DNA from: Anabaena sp. WA102
GTDB lineage: Bacteria; Cyanobacteriota; Cyanobacteriia; Cyanobacteriales; Nostocaceae
DNA length: 64,000 nt
Reading direction: 5' to 3'
NCBI RefSeq assembly: GCF_001277295.1
Contig: NZ_CP011456.1
Span: 2,356,001 to 2,420,000 of the forward strand
Below the pieces are notes generated by a model, which did no database searches, was not told where the DNA came from, and saw nothing but the letters and a program-made list of their open reading frames with translations. Shown in pieces: positions 35,493 to 44,802 of the stretch. How positions within the stretch are numbered: position 1 is the first letter of the stretch; each line of letters begins with the position of its first letter. Both the position numbers and the translations under genes were made by a program.

Positions 35493-36182
35493 TTAAGCAA
35501 TCATTGGTAAAGGTTTCGGCAGATCCTTCATGCTTTCGAGAACGCGATCAATCAATCCGTATTCCTTGGCTTGTTGGGGAGTCAAATAAAACATCCGCTC
35601 AGTGTCCTTGGCAATCTTTTCAGGAGACTGTCCAGTGTTTTGAGAGAAAATATCCAAGATAGCCGTTTTGTTAGCTAAGACTTCCTTGGCATAAATTTGA
35701 ATATCTGTTGCTTGACCTCTAGTACCACTGCGAGGTTGATTCAGGACAATAGTGGCATGAGGTAAACTAGCTCGCTGACCCTTAGTTCCGGCAGATAGAA
35801 TCAGTGCTGCTGTTCCCAATGCCTGACCAATGCAAATTGTATGTACGGGTGTTTTGATATAGTTAATAGTATCACAGATAGCAAAAGCTTCCGTTTCGTA
35901 GCCGATCGCATCTCCTGTATACCAAGATGTACCCGTTGAATTGATGTAAAAGAAGATTGGCTTGTCTGGATTGTCAAATTTCAGATAAAGCAACTGAGCA
36001 ATAATTAGCTTGGTTACATCAACGCCCATTTGCCGTTTGTATTCATCTGCTGAAACTAAAGGCATTCCCAGATAGACAATTCGTTCTTTTAAAAGTAGAG
36101 AAGCTAAATCTGGTGGCGGTGTCCGGTAGGAACTATCGCCGTAGTAAGAAGCCTGAACTGACTTGATGGGGGAATTTTCCAT
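35493..36182 (-). CDS. ClpR-like inactive Clp protease subunit (copy A)
   Basis: This 229-aa paralogue of ClpR also lacks the triad: GQALGTAALIL replaces the serine region and TIVLNQPRSG replaces the histidine (Asn). It keeps RGQATDIQIYAKEV, FSQNTGQSPEKIAKD and AKEYGLIDRVLES, and has a longer N-terminus and a similar insertion before the AICDTINYIKT helix. It is the first gene of the three-gene block, 39 bp before copy B, and is probably co-transcribed. Two inactive subunits plus one active one imply a core with altered ring composition, which is inference. Confidence 0.8.
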   Translation of the reverse strand: MENSPIKSVQASYYGDSSYRTPPPDLASLLLKERIVYLGMPLVSADEYKRQMGVDVTKLIIAQLLYLKFDNPDKPIFFYINSTGTSWYTGDAIGYETEAFAICDTINYIKTPVHTICIGQALGTAALILSAGTKGQRASLPHATIVLNQPRSGTRGQATDIQIYAKEVLANKTAILDIFSQNTGQSPEKIAKDTERMFYLTPQQAKEYGLIDRVLESMKDLPKPLPMIA

Positions 36183-37135
36183 AGCAACTGATGATCTGAG
36201 ATTATGCCGTTAATGTATTACATCCTAGCGCGATGCTCACCCAATTTAGGGTGCGGATTTCTCCCTGATAGTTAAAAAAGCTAGATTTTAGTGAGTCCCG
36301 CCAAAAAAAAATACAGTCTATCCCAAAAAAGTCAGAAAGTAGGGGCGCAGGGCCTGCGCCCATCAATCCCCATTTATACGCCCATCAATCCCCATTTATA
36401 CGCCCAGTAATCCCCATTTATACACCCAGTCATCCCCATTTATACACCCAGTCATCCCCATTTATACGCCCATCAATCCCCATTTATGCGCCCATCAATC
36501 CCCATTTATACGCCCATCAATCCCCATTTATACACCCATCTATCCCCATTTATTGTTCTTTTTGAGAAAAAATAACCTATTTACGCCATGATGTCCTAAG
36601 ATGCTCCCAATTGCTATTACCTTATCTGTAAAATGCGTTACGTTTTCCCTCAACTGATAAATGTAGAATTTAGATGAAGTTATCACCACTGAGACTTCTG
36701 GGAGGAAAAATAACGTTAATCACTAAAATTCCTAGTTGTCTGGTTTCGGCTGATAATTAGTAATTATTAATTGTTAAAATTCTTACCTATTTACTCAAAA
36801 GTTTTATTTTCTCTTGTAAACTTTAACTTTTGAAGTTTCCCACATCTTCTAAAAAATAAGATGTGAAATCTCAACTACTAATGATTTATTAAATCTACCA
36901 ATTATTGTATCCCAGGTTGCTTTGAGACAGAAATTTTCATGTCAAGATAATACACCTGAATAATCACAGAGTGTAGTTTATGCAAGGTTAATCATACCCA
37001 ACAATAATTATAAACTTGCCAAAACAAAAGCCCCAAAAGGTGTAAGTCTTACATAAAGTTTGCTGTGGATTTTAATTACAGCTAATTTACTTTTTTAGTT
37101 TCATCACCATAATTCAGATAAATAGGTTAAATATC
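36183..37135. repeat. Intergenic region with nine 22-bp tandem repeats
   Basis: Positions 36361-36554 hold nine copies of a 22-bp unit starting CATCAATCCCCATTTATA, with small changes; the last copy is partial. They are preceded at 36343 by GGGGCGCAGGGCCTGCGCCC, a palindrome that also occurs near 42484 and 55566. There are no spacers, so this is not a CRISPR. The remaining ~580 bp upstream of devB is AT-rich and must contain the exporter promoter. I found no convincing GTA-N8-TAC (NtcA) site in it. Confidence 0.8.
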
Positions 37136-38554
37136 ATGTCAAGGGTGAATGAAAAATCAAAATCCCCAGAAAAGGCACTTGAGCAGCCAAAAATTTGGTT
37201 GAGTATTGCCGTAGCTTTGCCAGTAGCTATAGCTGCTGGGTTCTTAGCTACAGCGAGAATGGAACAATTAAAAAAACTGACTTCTACTGTATCTGTAGCC
37301 CCAGTTCCTAATAGTATTACTGCCATAGGACGCTTAGAACCAAGAGGAGAAGTAGTTAAACTTTCTGCTCCAGCAGGTTTATCAGGGAGTTCACGAGTAC
37401 AGCAACTTTTAGTCAGAGAAGGACAACGAGTACAGCAAGGACAGGTTGTGGCAATTTTAGATAGCCGCGACACTAGTATGGCAGTAGTAGAAGAAGCCAA
37501 AGCTAAATTGCAAGAATCCCGTGCAAATTTAGCCCAAGTTAGTGCTGGTCCACCCAGAGATGCTCAAGCTCAAAGATTCATTATTTCTCGGTTACAAGCC
37601 CAATTAGCGGGGGAAAAAGAGGCTCAACAGGCAACAATTAGCCGAATTGCTGCCCAGTTAAGTGGTGAGAAGGTTGCCCAACAAGCTACAGTCAACCGTT
37701 TGGAAGCGGAACTAATGGGACAAAGAAATTCCTTGAAAGCTAATATGGAGCGGATTAGAGCCGAACAAAGAAACGCTCAAGTAGATTATGGGCGCTATGA
37801 ATTTTTATACAAACAAGGTGCTATTTCTCAGCAAGAGCGCGATCGCCGCCGCTTAAGTGCATTAACTACAAATCAACAGTTAATCGAAAGTCAAGCTAGT
37901 TTAAAACGGGCAATAGATACCATCCAACAGCAAGTTTCCGAAGCTAGAGCTAATCAAATTAAAACCCTAGCCACTTTACAACAGCAGTTAATTGAAGCCA
38001 CAGCCAACCGCAACAAAACTGTCTCCACTTTACAAAGACAAATAGACGAAGAAAGAGAAAGATTGAGCAGAATATTAGTAGTTAGTCCATTAAATGTTCA
38101 AGTAGCCCAAGCACAAGTTACTAATGCCATTGCTTTAATGAGAAAAGCTCAAGTAGAACTTCAGCAAAGCTATGTTAAAGCTCCTAGTTCTGGTGAAATA
38201 TTAAAAATTCATACCAAATCCGGGGAAATCATGGGAGCAAATGGAATTGCGGAAATCGGACAAACAGATCAGATGTTCGTAGTTGCAGAAGTTCCTGAAG
38301 ATAGTATTAATAAAGTCCGTTTAGGTCAAACTGCTACTATCTCTAGTGACAACGGCGCATTTAACGGTCAATTAAAAGGCAGAATCACATCAATTGGTAG
38401 AAAAATTGGCAAAAAAGATGTCTTAAATAATGATCCAGCCGCAGACATTGATGCCAGAGTTGTAGAAGTGAAAATTGCCCTATCTCCAGAATTTACCAAG
38501 CAAGTTTCTGGTTTAACTAACGCTAAAGTCACCGTAGAAATTAATGAGAATTAA
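37136..38554 (+). CDS. devB: ABC exporter membrane fusion protein, DevB family
   Basis: This 472-aa HlyD-type periplasmic adaptor has one N-terminal membrane helix (about residues 21-40). A split biotinyl-lipoyl-like part follows (AIGRLEPRGEVVKLSAP, VREGQRVQQGQVVAIL), then a long coiled coil of about 200 residues (QQATISRIAAQLSGEK and similar) and a beta-barrel end (VRLGQTATISS). DevB links the inner-membrane DevCA pump to the TolC-like outer-membrane channel. DevBCA exports heterocyst glycolipids in Anabaena, but several homologous operons exist per genome, so the cargo here is not certain. Two co-directional genes, DevC and DevA, follow. Confidence 0.88.
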   Translation: MSRVNEKSKSPEKALEQPKIWLSIAVALPVAIAAGFLATARMEQLKKLTSTVSVAPVPNSITAIGRLEPRGEVVKLSAPAGLSGSSRVQQLLVREGQRVQQGQVVAILDSRDTSMAVVEEAKAKLQESRANLAQVSAGPPRDAQAQRFIISRLQAQLAGEKEAQQATISRIAAQLSGEKVAQQATVNRLEAELMGQRNSLKANMERIRAEQRNAQVDYGRYEFLYKQGAISQQERDRRRLSALTTNQQLIESQASLKRAIDTIQQQVSEARANQIKTLATLQQQLIEATANRNKTVSTLQRQIDEERERLSRILVVSPLNVQVAQAQVTNAIALMRKAQVELQQSYVKAPSSGEILKIHTKSGEIMGANGIAEIGQTDQMFVVAEVPEDSINKVRLGQTATISSDNGAFNGQLKGRITSIGRKIGKKDVLNNDPAADIDARVVEVKIALSPEFTKQVSGLTNAKVTVEINEN

Positions 38555-38623
38555 CATCATATTTCTATGCCAAATATTCATGTTCAACTACTTAATTAGT
38601 ATCCAGATCAAAAGATTTAGAAA

Positions 38624-39778
38624 ATGGCAGTAAAAATACCTTTATCTTGGCTACAACTGACAAGAGAAAAAACTCGCCTAGCCGTAGCTTTGTCAGGTAT
38701 TGCCTTTGCTGATATTTTAATGTTCATGCAGCTAGGTTTCCGAGATGCACTCTATTACAGTAACGTCAGAATGCACAGTAGTCTAGTTGGCGATGTGGTT
38801 TTAATTAACAGTCAATCTAATGCTGTTTTGGCTATGAAAACCTTTTCCCAACGGCGTTTATATAAGGCGTTAGATTTGCCCACAGTTCAATCAGTACATC
38901 CTATATATTTAGACTATACAAGCTGGAGAAATCCTGTTACGGGTCGTCCTCGCAGTATCTTAATTTTTGGCATGAATCCAGAAGTTAATCTTTTTGATTT
39001 ACCCGGAGTTGAGGAAAATTTAAATAAACTTAAACTGCCTGATGTGGTTTTATATGACCGTTCTTCTAGGGTAGAGTATGGTCCGATCGCTGATAGTTTT
39101 AATGCCGGAAAAGTTGTCACAGCAGAAGTACGCAGAAGAAAAGTTCAGGTGGGTGGATTATTTACATTAGGGGCATCTTTTGGTGCAGATGGAAATTTAA
39201 TTACCAGTGATGTTAACTTTTTGCGAATTTTTAATAACCGTCAACGGGGATTAATTGATATTGGTATTATTAAGTTAAAACCTGGGGCTGATCCCATAGT
39301 GGTAGCTCAAGAATTGCGAAGTTATCTACCTACAGATATTAATGTTTTAACTAAGGAAGAATTTATTGAATTTGAGAGAAATTATTGGGCAAGTAGTACG
39401 GCTATTGGCTTTATTTTTACCTTGGGAACAATTATGGGTTTTATTGTAGGAACTGTAATTGTTTATCAAATTTTGTATACAGAAGTCAATGATCATTTAT
39501 CTGAATATGCTACGCTCAAAGCTATAGGCTACACTCAAAATTATTTACTAACTGTGATTCTTCAAGAGGCTTTTTTATTAGCTGTTGTTGGTTATTTACC
39601 TGGATTTGGCTGCGCTCTTGTTCTTTATAATGTTGCTAGAGATGCTACACTTTTGCCTATATTTATGAGTTATAATCGCGCCATTATGGTAATCATGTTA
39701 ACTATTTTAATGTGTTTTATTTCCGGGATGATTGCTATTCGGAAATTAAGCTCTGCCGATCCAGCCGATATTTTTTAG
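38624..39778 (+). CDS. devC: ABC exporter permease, DevC family
   Basis: This 384-aa permease has a MacB/FtsX-like layout: one helix near the N-terminus (about residues 20-40), a large periplasmic domain (about 45-260) and three further helices at about 265-290, 305-335 and 350-370. The sequence PLSWLQLTREKTRLAVALSGI at the start is diagnostic for the DevC family. It starts 69 bp after devB on the same strand and is expected to form a complex with DevB and DevA. Confidence 0.88.
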   Translation: MAVKIPLSWLQLTREKTRLAVALSGIAFADILMFMQLGFRDALYYSNVRMHSSLVGDVVLINSQSNAVLAMKTFSQRRLYKALDLPTVQSVHPIYLDYTSWRNPVTGRPRSILIFGMNPEVNLFDLPGVEENLNKLKLPDVVLYDRSSRVEYGPIADSFNAGKVVTAEVRRRKVQVGGLFTLGASFGADGNLITSDVNFLRIFNNRQRGLIDIGIIKLKPGADPIVVAQELRSYLPTDINVLTKEEFIEFERNYWASSTAIGFIFTLGTIMGFIVGTVIVYQILYTEVNDHLSEYATLKAIGYTQNYLLTVILQEAFLLAVVGYLPGFGCALVLYNVARDATLLPIFMSYNRAIMVIMLTILMCFISGMIAIRKLSSADPADIF

Positions 39779-39813
39779 ATTGGTTATTGGTCATTGGTCA
39801 TTGGGAAGAAATA

Positions 39814-39876
39814 TTCCCCAACTTCCCCAACTTCCCCAACTTCCCCAACTTCCCCAACTTCCCCAACTTCCCCAAC
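39814..39876. repeat. Seven 9-bp tandem repeats between devC and devA
   Basis: Seven perfect copies of TTCCCCAAC occupy most of the 122-bp gap between devC and devA. The expected -10 or ribosome-binding elements of devA must lie in the last 25 bases. The array may vary in length between strains and could alter devA expression relative to devC. Confidence 0.85.
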
Positions 39877-39900
39877 TTCTGACTCCTACACTCCCCTATT

Positions 39901-40617
39901 ATGATCAACAAAGAACCTGTAATATCTATTAAAAATATCAATCACTACTACGGTAAAGGATCGCTGAGAAAACAGATTCTATTTGATATTAGTTTGGAAA
40001 TATATGCCGGAGAAATTGTGATTATGACTGGACCATCTGGTTCAGGGAAAACGACTTTATTAAGTTTGATTGGTGGGTTAAGGTCGGTACAAGAGGGAAG
40101 TTTAAAATTTTTAGGTGATGAATTGTGTGGTGCTAGTCAAAACAAACTGGTACACATGAGACGTAAGATTGGTTATATTTTCCAAGCTCATAATTTATTG
40201 GGTTTTTTAACGGCTCGGCAAAATGTGCAAATGGCTGTGGAATTAAATAATAGTATTTCCCAATCAACGGCTATTTCTCAGTCAGAGGAAATGCTGGCAT
40301 CTGTAGGTTTGCAAGAACGGGTTAACTACTATCCAGATAATTTATCTGGTGGACAAAAACAAAGAATAGCGATCGCTCGCGCCTTAGTCAATCATCCTCC
40401 CCTAGTCTTAGCCGATGAACCAACAGCCGCATTAGACAAACAATCAGGACGTGATGTAGTAGAAATCATGCAGCGTCTAGCCAAAGAACAGGGAACTGCC
40501 ATCTTATTAGTAACTCACGACAACCGGATCTTAGATATTGCCGATCGCATTGTGGAAATGGAAGATGGTCTTCTTACTCGTGATGCTCAAAATATTCCTT
40601 CTAAGCATAACTCATAA
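39901..40617 (+). CDS. devA: ABC exporter ATP-binding protein, DevA family
   Basis: This 238-aa nucleotide-binding protein of the MacB/LolD class has the Walker A motif GPSGSGKTTLLS, a Q-loop in GYIFQAHNLLGFLTARQN, the ABC signature LSGGQKQRIAIARAL and Walker B VLADEPTAALD, followed by VTHDNRI. INHYYGKGSLRKQILFDIS at the start is typical of DevA. It completes the devBCA exporter. A 122-bp gap filled with a short repeat separates it from devC. Confidence 0.9.
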   Translation: MINKEPVISIKNINHYYGKGSLRKQILFDISLEIYAGEIVIMTGPSGSGKTTLLSLIGGLRSVQEGSLKFLGDELCGASQNKLVHMRRKIGYIFQAHNLLGFLTARQNVQMAVELNNSISQSTAISQSEEMLASVGLQERVNYYPDNLSGGQKQRIAIARALVNHPPLVLADEPTAALDKQSGRDVVEIMQRLAKEQGTAILLVTHDNRILDIADRIVEMEDGLLTRDAQNIPSKHNS

Positions 40618-40760
40618 TTTGGGTGATCCGTCTTCTTAAATACGCCTTATATTTTGCTAACCAAAAGTCTGTCTCTGTTTTGAATTTTCCGATATTTGTT
40701 AGTAATTTAAAGTGGTGATTATTTCTGAATCGTAACTGCATCAGATAAATCTACTAACTA

Positions 40761-41549
40761 CTATTGTTTCGTCGGAGGAGTTTGACGGCTAGTTCTAAAT
40801 GTCACATTTACCCCCTCATTTGACTGTTCTAGTACCAGCAACGGAGTCGGTTTAGCCTTTTGATCCCAGTGTATATAAACAATCCGACCTTGAATAGTAG
40901 GTTGCCAAGTATCGTCATCTTCCCTGGGGCTAAGGTATGTCTCTATACAATTAATAATTTGAGTAATGGTAGAAGAAGTAGCTTGAGTTGGTAACTTCAC
41001 TAACCGAATTTGCGCTCGAAACAGCACCCGCTTGACAATGTTGGGCGCTACACCAGTTTCATACTCGACATCAAACGTTTCATCTACCTGCCTACCTGTG
41101 CTACTAGAAATCCCTACAGATCCTTGGTTAGCTTGGCTAGGACGCAGTGATAGAGAAATCTTATCTTTAACTTTGATTTTAATTTGATTAACTAGAGCAA
41201 AATGGAATACCTCCTCTGACATTCGCATCCGCAGATAATCTAGGTTAAATTCTCGTGAGTGAACTAAATCTGGATTAGTCTCCATTTTGCGAATAGTTTC
41301 CAAAGCCAACTTCAACTTTTTCTCTAATTCTCGCGTGCGGAATTGTTCAAATTTAAGTTTTTTATCACCCCTTTGCAGGAGGATTCTGCCATAGGCAATC
41401 ACAGCAACCAGCACTAAAACCATTCCTCCACCCGCAAATAGTAGCAATGGTAGAGGTAAACTCTGAGACTCGTGGATAACAGGTGAGACTTTATTTGTCT
41501 TTGTTGTCTTAGATCCAGAAGATTGAGCCAGAAAAATCGTACTAACCAT
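40761..41549 (-). CDS. Conserved membrane-anchored protein of unknown function
   Basis: This 262-aa protein has an N-terminal region with one transmembrane helix (PLPLLLFAGGGMVLVLVAVI, about residues 32-53). A basic coiled coil follows (about 60-95, RTRELEKKLKLALETIRKM), then a C-terminal soluble domain with IKIKVKDKISLSLRP and FDVEYETGVAPNIVKRVLF. No named domain is recognised. The soluble region is probably cytoplasmic if the first ~30 residues cross the membrane as a signal anchor. It is oriented convergently toward devA and divergent from the HAD gene. Confidence 0.55.
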   Translation of the reverse strand: MVSTIFLAQSSGSKTTKTNKVSPVIHESQSLPLPLLLFAGGGMVLVLVAVIAYGRILLQRGDKKLKFEQFRTRELEKKLKLALETIRKMETNPDLVHSREFNLDYLRMRMSEEVFHFALVNQIKIKVKDKISLSLRPSQANQGSVGISSSTGRQVDETFDVEYETGVAPNIVKRVLFRAQIRLVKLPTQATSSTITQIINCIETYLSPREDDDTWQPTIQGRIVYIHWDQKAKPTPLLVLEQSNEGVNVTFRTSRQTPPTKQ

Positions 41550-41654
41550 AATTTACAACCTGAAATTATTAACTACTGATATTTATAATACCCAAATCTT
41601 ACTTAGTAGGTTGCTGTGGTATAAATATTTTTTACATTTTCTTGGTAATATCAT

Positions 41655-42467
41655 ATGTACAAACCTATTAGGGACTTGGATAAGCATCTTATTAATATAC
41701 AGCAGTTGTCTGATATATCTACGCATTCATATCATATTTACCTACTGGCAACAGATATGGATGGAACAATCACTAAAAATGGCAAATTTACATCTCAATT
41801 ACTAAATACTTTGGAGAGGCTATCCACAGCTAAAATTCCGGTCTTGATTGTTACTGGAAGGTCTGCTGGATGGGTAAGCGCTATCAGTAGTTTAATGCCC
41901 ATAGCCGGTGCGATAGCCGAAAATGGTGGTTTATTTTATCCATCAGATAATTTTGATCCAGTCACACTCACCCATATTCCTGACCTAGTTAACCATCGTC
42001 AAGATTTAGCCAAAACTTTTGTTAACTTACAAACTTATTTTCCACAAATTCAAGAATCCGCTGATAATTTATTTCGAGTCACAGACTGGACTTTCGATCT
42101 TACCTCACTGACAACTGACGAATTACAAAAAATAGGTAATCTTTGTCAACAGATGGGTTGGGGATTTACTTACAGCAACGTTCAGTGTCATATTCAACCC
42201 CCAGGACAAAATAAAGCTGTCGGTTTATTAAAAGTTCTACGTCAATATTTTCCCACCTACTTCCCCGAACAGGTGATCACTGTTGGTGACAGTCCCAATG
42301 ATGAAAGTTTGTTTAACCAGCGTTATTTTCCTATTTCCGTAGGTGTGGCAAATATACGCGGCTATGAAAATCAGTTACAACATCAACCTACATATATAAC
42401 TACAGCAGCGGAAGGAGATGGTTTTTGCGAATTGTGTAGTTATATTCTAGAAAACTGTCAGCGGTAG
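41655..42467 (+). CDS. HAD-superfamily (subclass IIB) phosphatase
   Basis: This 270-aa enzyme has HAD motif I at LLATDMDGTITKNG (DxDGT), motif II at VLIVTGRSAG, the cap region around residues 90-190, and motifs III/IV at PPGQNKAVGLLKVL and VGDSPNDESLF. It fits Cof/sucrose-phosphate-phosphatase-like sugar phosphatases. The substrate is not determined. The first ~30 residues before the catalytic motif are poorly conserved, so the start could be slightly internal. It stands alone. Confidence 0.8.
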   Translation: MYKPIRDLDKHLINIQQLSDISTHSYHIYLLATDMDGTITKNGKFTSQLLNTLERLSTAKIPVLIVTGRSAGWVSAISSLMPIAGAIAENGGLFYPSDNFDPVTLTHIPDLVNHRQDLAKTFVNLQTYFPQIQESADNLFRVTDWTFDLTSLTTDELQKIGNLCQQMGWGFTYSNVQCHIQPPGQNKAVGLLKVLRQYFPTYFPEQVITVGDSPNDESLFNQRYFPISVGVANIRGYENQLQHQPTYITTAAEGDGFCELCSYILENCQR

Positions 42468-42968
42468 GGGCGCTGTCAGATGTAGGGGCGCAGGGCCTGC
42501 GCCCAGTCACCGAGTCAGGAGTCAGAAGAAGAAAATTTCTTATTCCCTGTTCCCTGCGAGAAAGTAACCTCCACGACTTTTTTCTGAATCTGCTATCACC
42601 TAAAATTAATGTCATCATCTCCTAATGGTTATGCAGTCCAGCTAGAGGAGAAAGCCAGATACATCAGTGTTTCTAGCAATTCTCCCTGGAATTACTGTGC
42701 CGTTTCTCAACCATTCATGGGGATTTTATATATAAAATTACTATATTCAATATCAGAAATCCATAAGCTAAGGCTATACCATTTTTATATTTTCTTTGTT
42801 ATTTTGTATTCAACTGAACAGTTCTTCAACACAAAGCCAGTTTAAATAAAAATTAGTTCAACTACTTTACCGTTCTTTAAGTTCAGTGAAAATTTCCCAG
42901 ATAATTTGTTGTGCAAATTGCCACATTGGCAAAATTTTATCAATCTCATCTACATAGGACTTACCATC
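42468..42968. other. Intergenic region with GC palindrome
   Basis: Near 42484 lies the palindrome GGGGCGCAGGGCCTGCGCCC, also found near 36343 and 55566. A 78-codon frame (42609-42845) is open but its product has no recognisable features and little codon bias, so it was not called. The segment 42846-42968 is probably the leader of the Mo-nitrogenase C-terminal-domain gene. Confidence 0.45.
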
Positions 42969-43307
42969 ATGCTAAAAACAAATAGTCAACCAATGATTCT
43001 CTCTAGTTTTGTGAACCCTATCAAAGAAACCCATTCAGTTAAAAATAAGTTTGATTTATTGCAAAAAATTCGTCAATGGTTCGACGAAATTGAAATTGAT
43101 AATCCTCAAGTTGCTAGATTAATTGCTAAATTAATTCCTGCCCAATGTCCCTTTGCGCGTGATATCGTGGTTTTTGGTCGGAAAATTGCTCACATTCCGC
43201 CTATGTGCAAACTCAACCCACTGTATGAGCAGTTTGTCGGCTTGCGTTTTCGCGCATTATGTTATTTAGTAGATAAGTGTGGAGAAGACATCCAATCTTA
43301 TTGTTAA
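42969..43307 (+). CDS. Mo-dependent nitrogenase C-terminal-domain family protein
   Basis: This 112-aa protein contains AQCPFARDIVVFGR, IAHIPPMCKLNPLYEQFVGL and RFRALCYLVDKCGEDI, the pattern of the cyanobacterial Mo-nitro_C family. Despite the family name, the proteins are small and stand-alone, and their role is not established; five conserved cysteines suggest metal binding. ATG at 42969 is preferred to TTG at 42906, because the added residues do not resemble the family. The cupin gene follows only 9 bp after its stop, so they may share an mRNA. Confidence 0.8.
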   Translation: MLKTNSQPMILSSFVNPIKETHSVKNKFDLLQKIRQWFDEIEIDNPQVARLIAKLIPAQCPFARDIVVFGRKIAHIPPMCKLNPLYEQFVGLRFRALCYLVDKCGEDIQSYC

Positions 43308-43316
43308 ATACAACTC

Positions 43317-43589
43317 ATGGAAATTAAAGTCGTACATCAACCAAATCTTGCACATCTTAATGAGTTAGATGTATTCAACTGGCCAATTTGGGAAAAGGAA
43401 ATATCTAAATTTTCCTGGACTTACGATGATCAAGAAACTTGCTACTTTTTAGCAGGTAATGCTATTGTCACTCCTGATGGAGGACAAGCGGTACAAATGG
43501 GTAAGGGAGACTTAGTAACTTTTCCCGCTGGGATGTCTTGTACATGGGAAGTTACCAGGGACGTAAGAAAACATTATTGCTTTGATTAA
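43317..43589 (+). CDS. Small cupin-domain protein
   Basis: This 90-aa single-domain cupin has the second cupin box in GKGDLVTFPAGMSCTWEV and a first half in ETCYFLAGNAIVTPDGG, resembling the cupin_3 (ureidoglycine aminohydrolase-like) group. The usual first-box histidines are mostly absent, so metal binding is uncertain. Such small proteins are common in cyanobacteria and their substrates are unknown. The start lies 9 bp after the preceding gene. Confidence 0.8.
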   Translation: MEIKVVHQPNLAHLNELDVFNWPIWEKEISKFSWTYDDQETCYFLAGNAIVTPDGGQAVQMGKGDLVTFPAGMSCTWEVTRDVRKHYCFD

Positions 43590-43657
43590 TATTTCTGCAA
43601 TCTCAATAACAATAACTAATATCTGAAGATATGAATTGGATGTTATTTAGAGGTTGG

Positions 43658-44241
43658 CTATGAAACTATTGATCCTAAAATATCATCTACAACTAAGTTA
43701 ATTTCGGGGAATGCTTGAATTGACATTTTTTCTCCTCGACTGAGTTTTTGAATGTCGCTATAACCATTTTCGCTAGGGTAGCGATAAACAATAATCGCTT
43801 GTTCATAAATATCAACTAACCAAACTTCAGTAATACCACTACTAGCATAGAGAGGAATTTTTACGTCTCTATCATATTCTGCTATCTGCAACTTCAATTA
43901 AGAGAAATATATCCTGGGGTTGAGGGGTGTCCAGATTCATAAAAATCTGCACGGGGTTGTAGTAATGCGATATCTGGTTCAGGTTCAGATAAGTTATTGA
44001 GGATAATCGGATTTTGTACAGCAATTATGACTTTTTTACCCAGTAATTGCGAAAAAACTGAATTTAAACGATTTACACAAGCTGTGTGTCTTCTACCAAT
44101 TGGTGACATTTCTATAATTTCTCCATTAATTAGTTCTACTTTATCATTTTCTGAAAAAATCCCGACTTCGCTCATTTGATGGTATTGAGAAACATTGAGA
44201 CGAAAAATGTTAAGGTGTGGTTTTGCTAATTGTAAAGTCAT
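43658..44241 (-). pseudogene. Uma2-family (DUF820) nuclease, broken by indels
   Basis: The first half (44241-43894) reads MTLQLAKPHLNIFRLNV and continues through KVELINGEIIEMSPIG, the nuclease fold start, to EPEPDIALLQPRADFY. It ends prematurely after HPSTPGYISLN. The expected next part, LLIEVADS, is in a second frame, and the remainder (YDRDVKIPLYASSGITEVWLV to the end) is in a third. At least two small indels near 43880-43905 are needed to join them. A product of this kind would be a PD-(D/E)xK-type protein of about 190 residues, very common in cyanobacteria. Confidence 0.8.
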
Positions 44242-44293
44242 AATTAACTTCCTATATTTACCTTTAGTTTTAATATAGCAATCTTGAGTGATT

Positions 44294-44358
44294 AAGATCC
44301 CCGACTTCTCAACTTAATTTATTATTTAGTGACAAGATAAAAAAGAAGTCGGGGATCT
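44294..44358. repeat. Inverted repeat of the AGATCCCCGACTTCT family
   Basis: The arms AAGATCCCCGACTTCT and AGAAGTCGGGGATCT flank an AT-rich centre containing TTATTATTTAG. It is the same family and inner sequence as 20009-20076, with a minimal-loop member at 58668-58700. It lies just after the NUDIX stop codon. Confidence 0.75.
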
Positions 44359-44362
44359 AAGT

Positions 44363-44794
44363 TTACAAATAATCAAAAAAGACTTCAGGAACTAATCTTA
44401 ATTCACCAGATTTAAACCGAGAAATATCTACCCACAATGCGCGATGTTGACGTTCTGGTGTTTCTGCAAAAGTTAAACTTTCGATTTGATAAAACTTGGA
44501 ATCAGCAAAGTCACATTCATAGAGTTGAATGATTTCATGTCCTTGTCTACCGTCAAAGGTAAATAAGTTTTCAATACAAGTTAAATAGCGAATATTTGTT
44601 AATTCGGCTTGAATTTCTTCTTGAAATTCTCTAGCTAAGGCTATGCGGCTAGTTTCGCCAAATTCTACGCCACCACCTAAAGCCCGATAGAATGTTGATT
44701 GTTTTGTCGAATCGAATCCTTCAGAAACAAATATTCTATTACCATCTCGGATGAGTGCTAAAACAATCACCCGAATTTGACCTTCTTTATTCAT
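44363..44794 (-). CDS. NUDIX hydrolase
   Basis: This 143-aa protein has a full Nudix box, GGGVEFGE followed by REFQEEI, with the expected spacing for Mg-dependent pyrophosphohydrolases. Candidate substrates are NDP-X compounds; the gene itself does not tell which. It lies 8 bp downstream of the DUF3531 gene (stop to start) on the same strand, so they probably form an operon. The stop codon is close to an inverted repeat that may influence mRNA end formation. Confidence 0.82.
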   Translation of the reverse strand: MNKEGQIRVIVLALIRDGNRIFVSEGFDSTKQSTFYRALGGGVEFGETSRIALAREFQEEIQAELTNIRYLTCIENLFTFDGRQGHEIIQLYECDFADSKFYQIESLTFAETPERQHRALWVDISRFKSGELRLVPEVFFDYL

Positions 44795-44802
44795 AAATAC
44801 AA

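Noticed and set aside
36361..36554. CRISPR array
   Set aside because: The units are directly joined with no spacers, and 22 bp is the full period.
37021..37135. NtcA site before devB
   Set aside because: GTAAGTCTTAC near 37039 has the wrong spacing for GTA-N8-TAC, so no regulator binding is claimed.
42609..42845. 78-codon frame
   Set aside because: No family, no supporting ribosome-binding site, and composition like translated AT-rich intergenic sequence.
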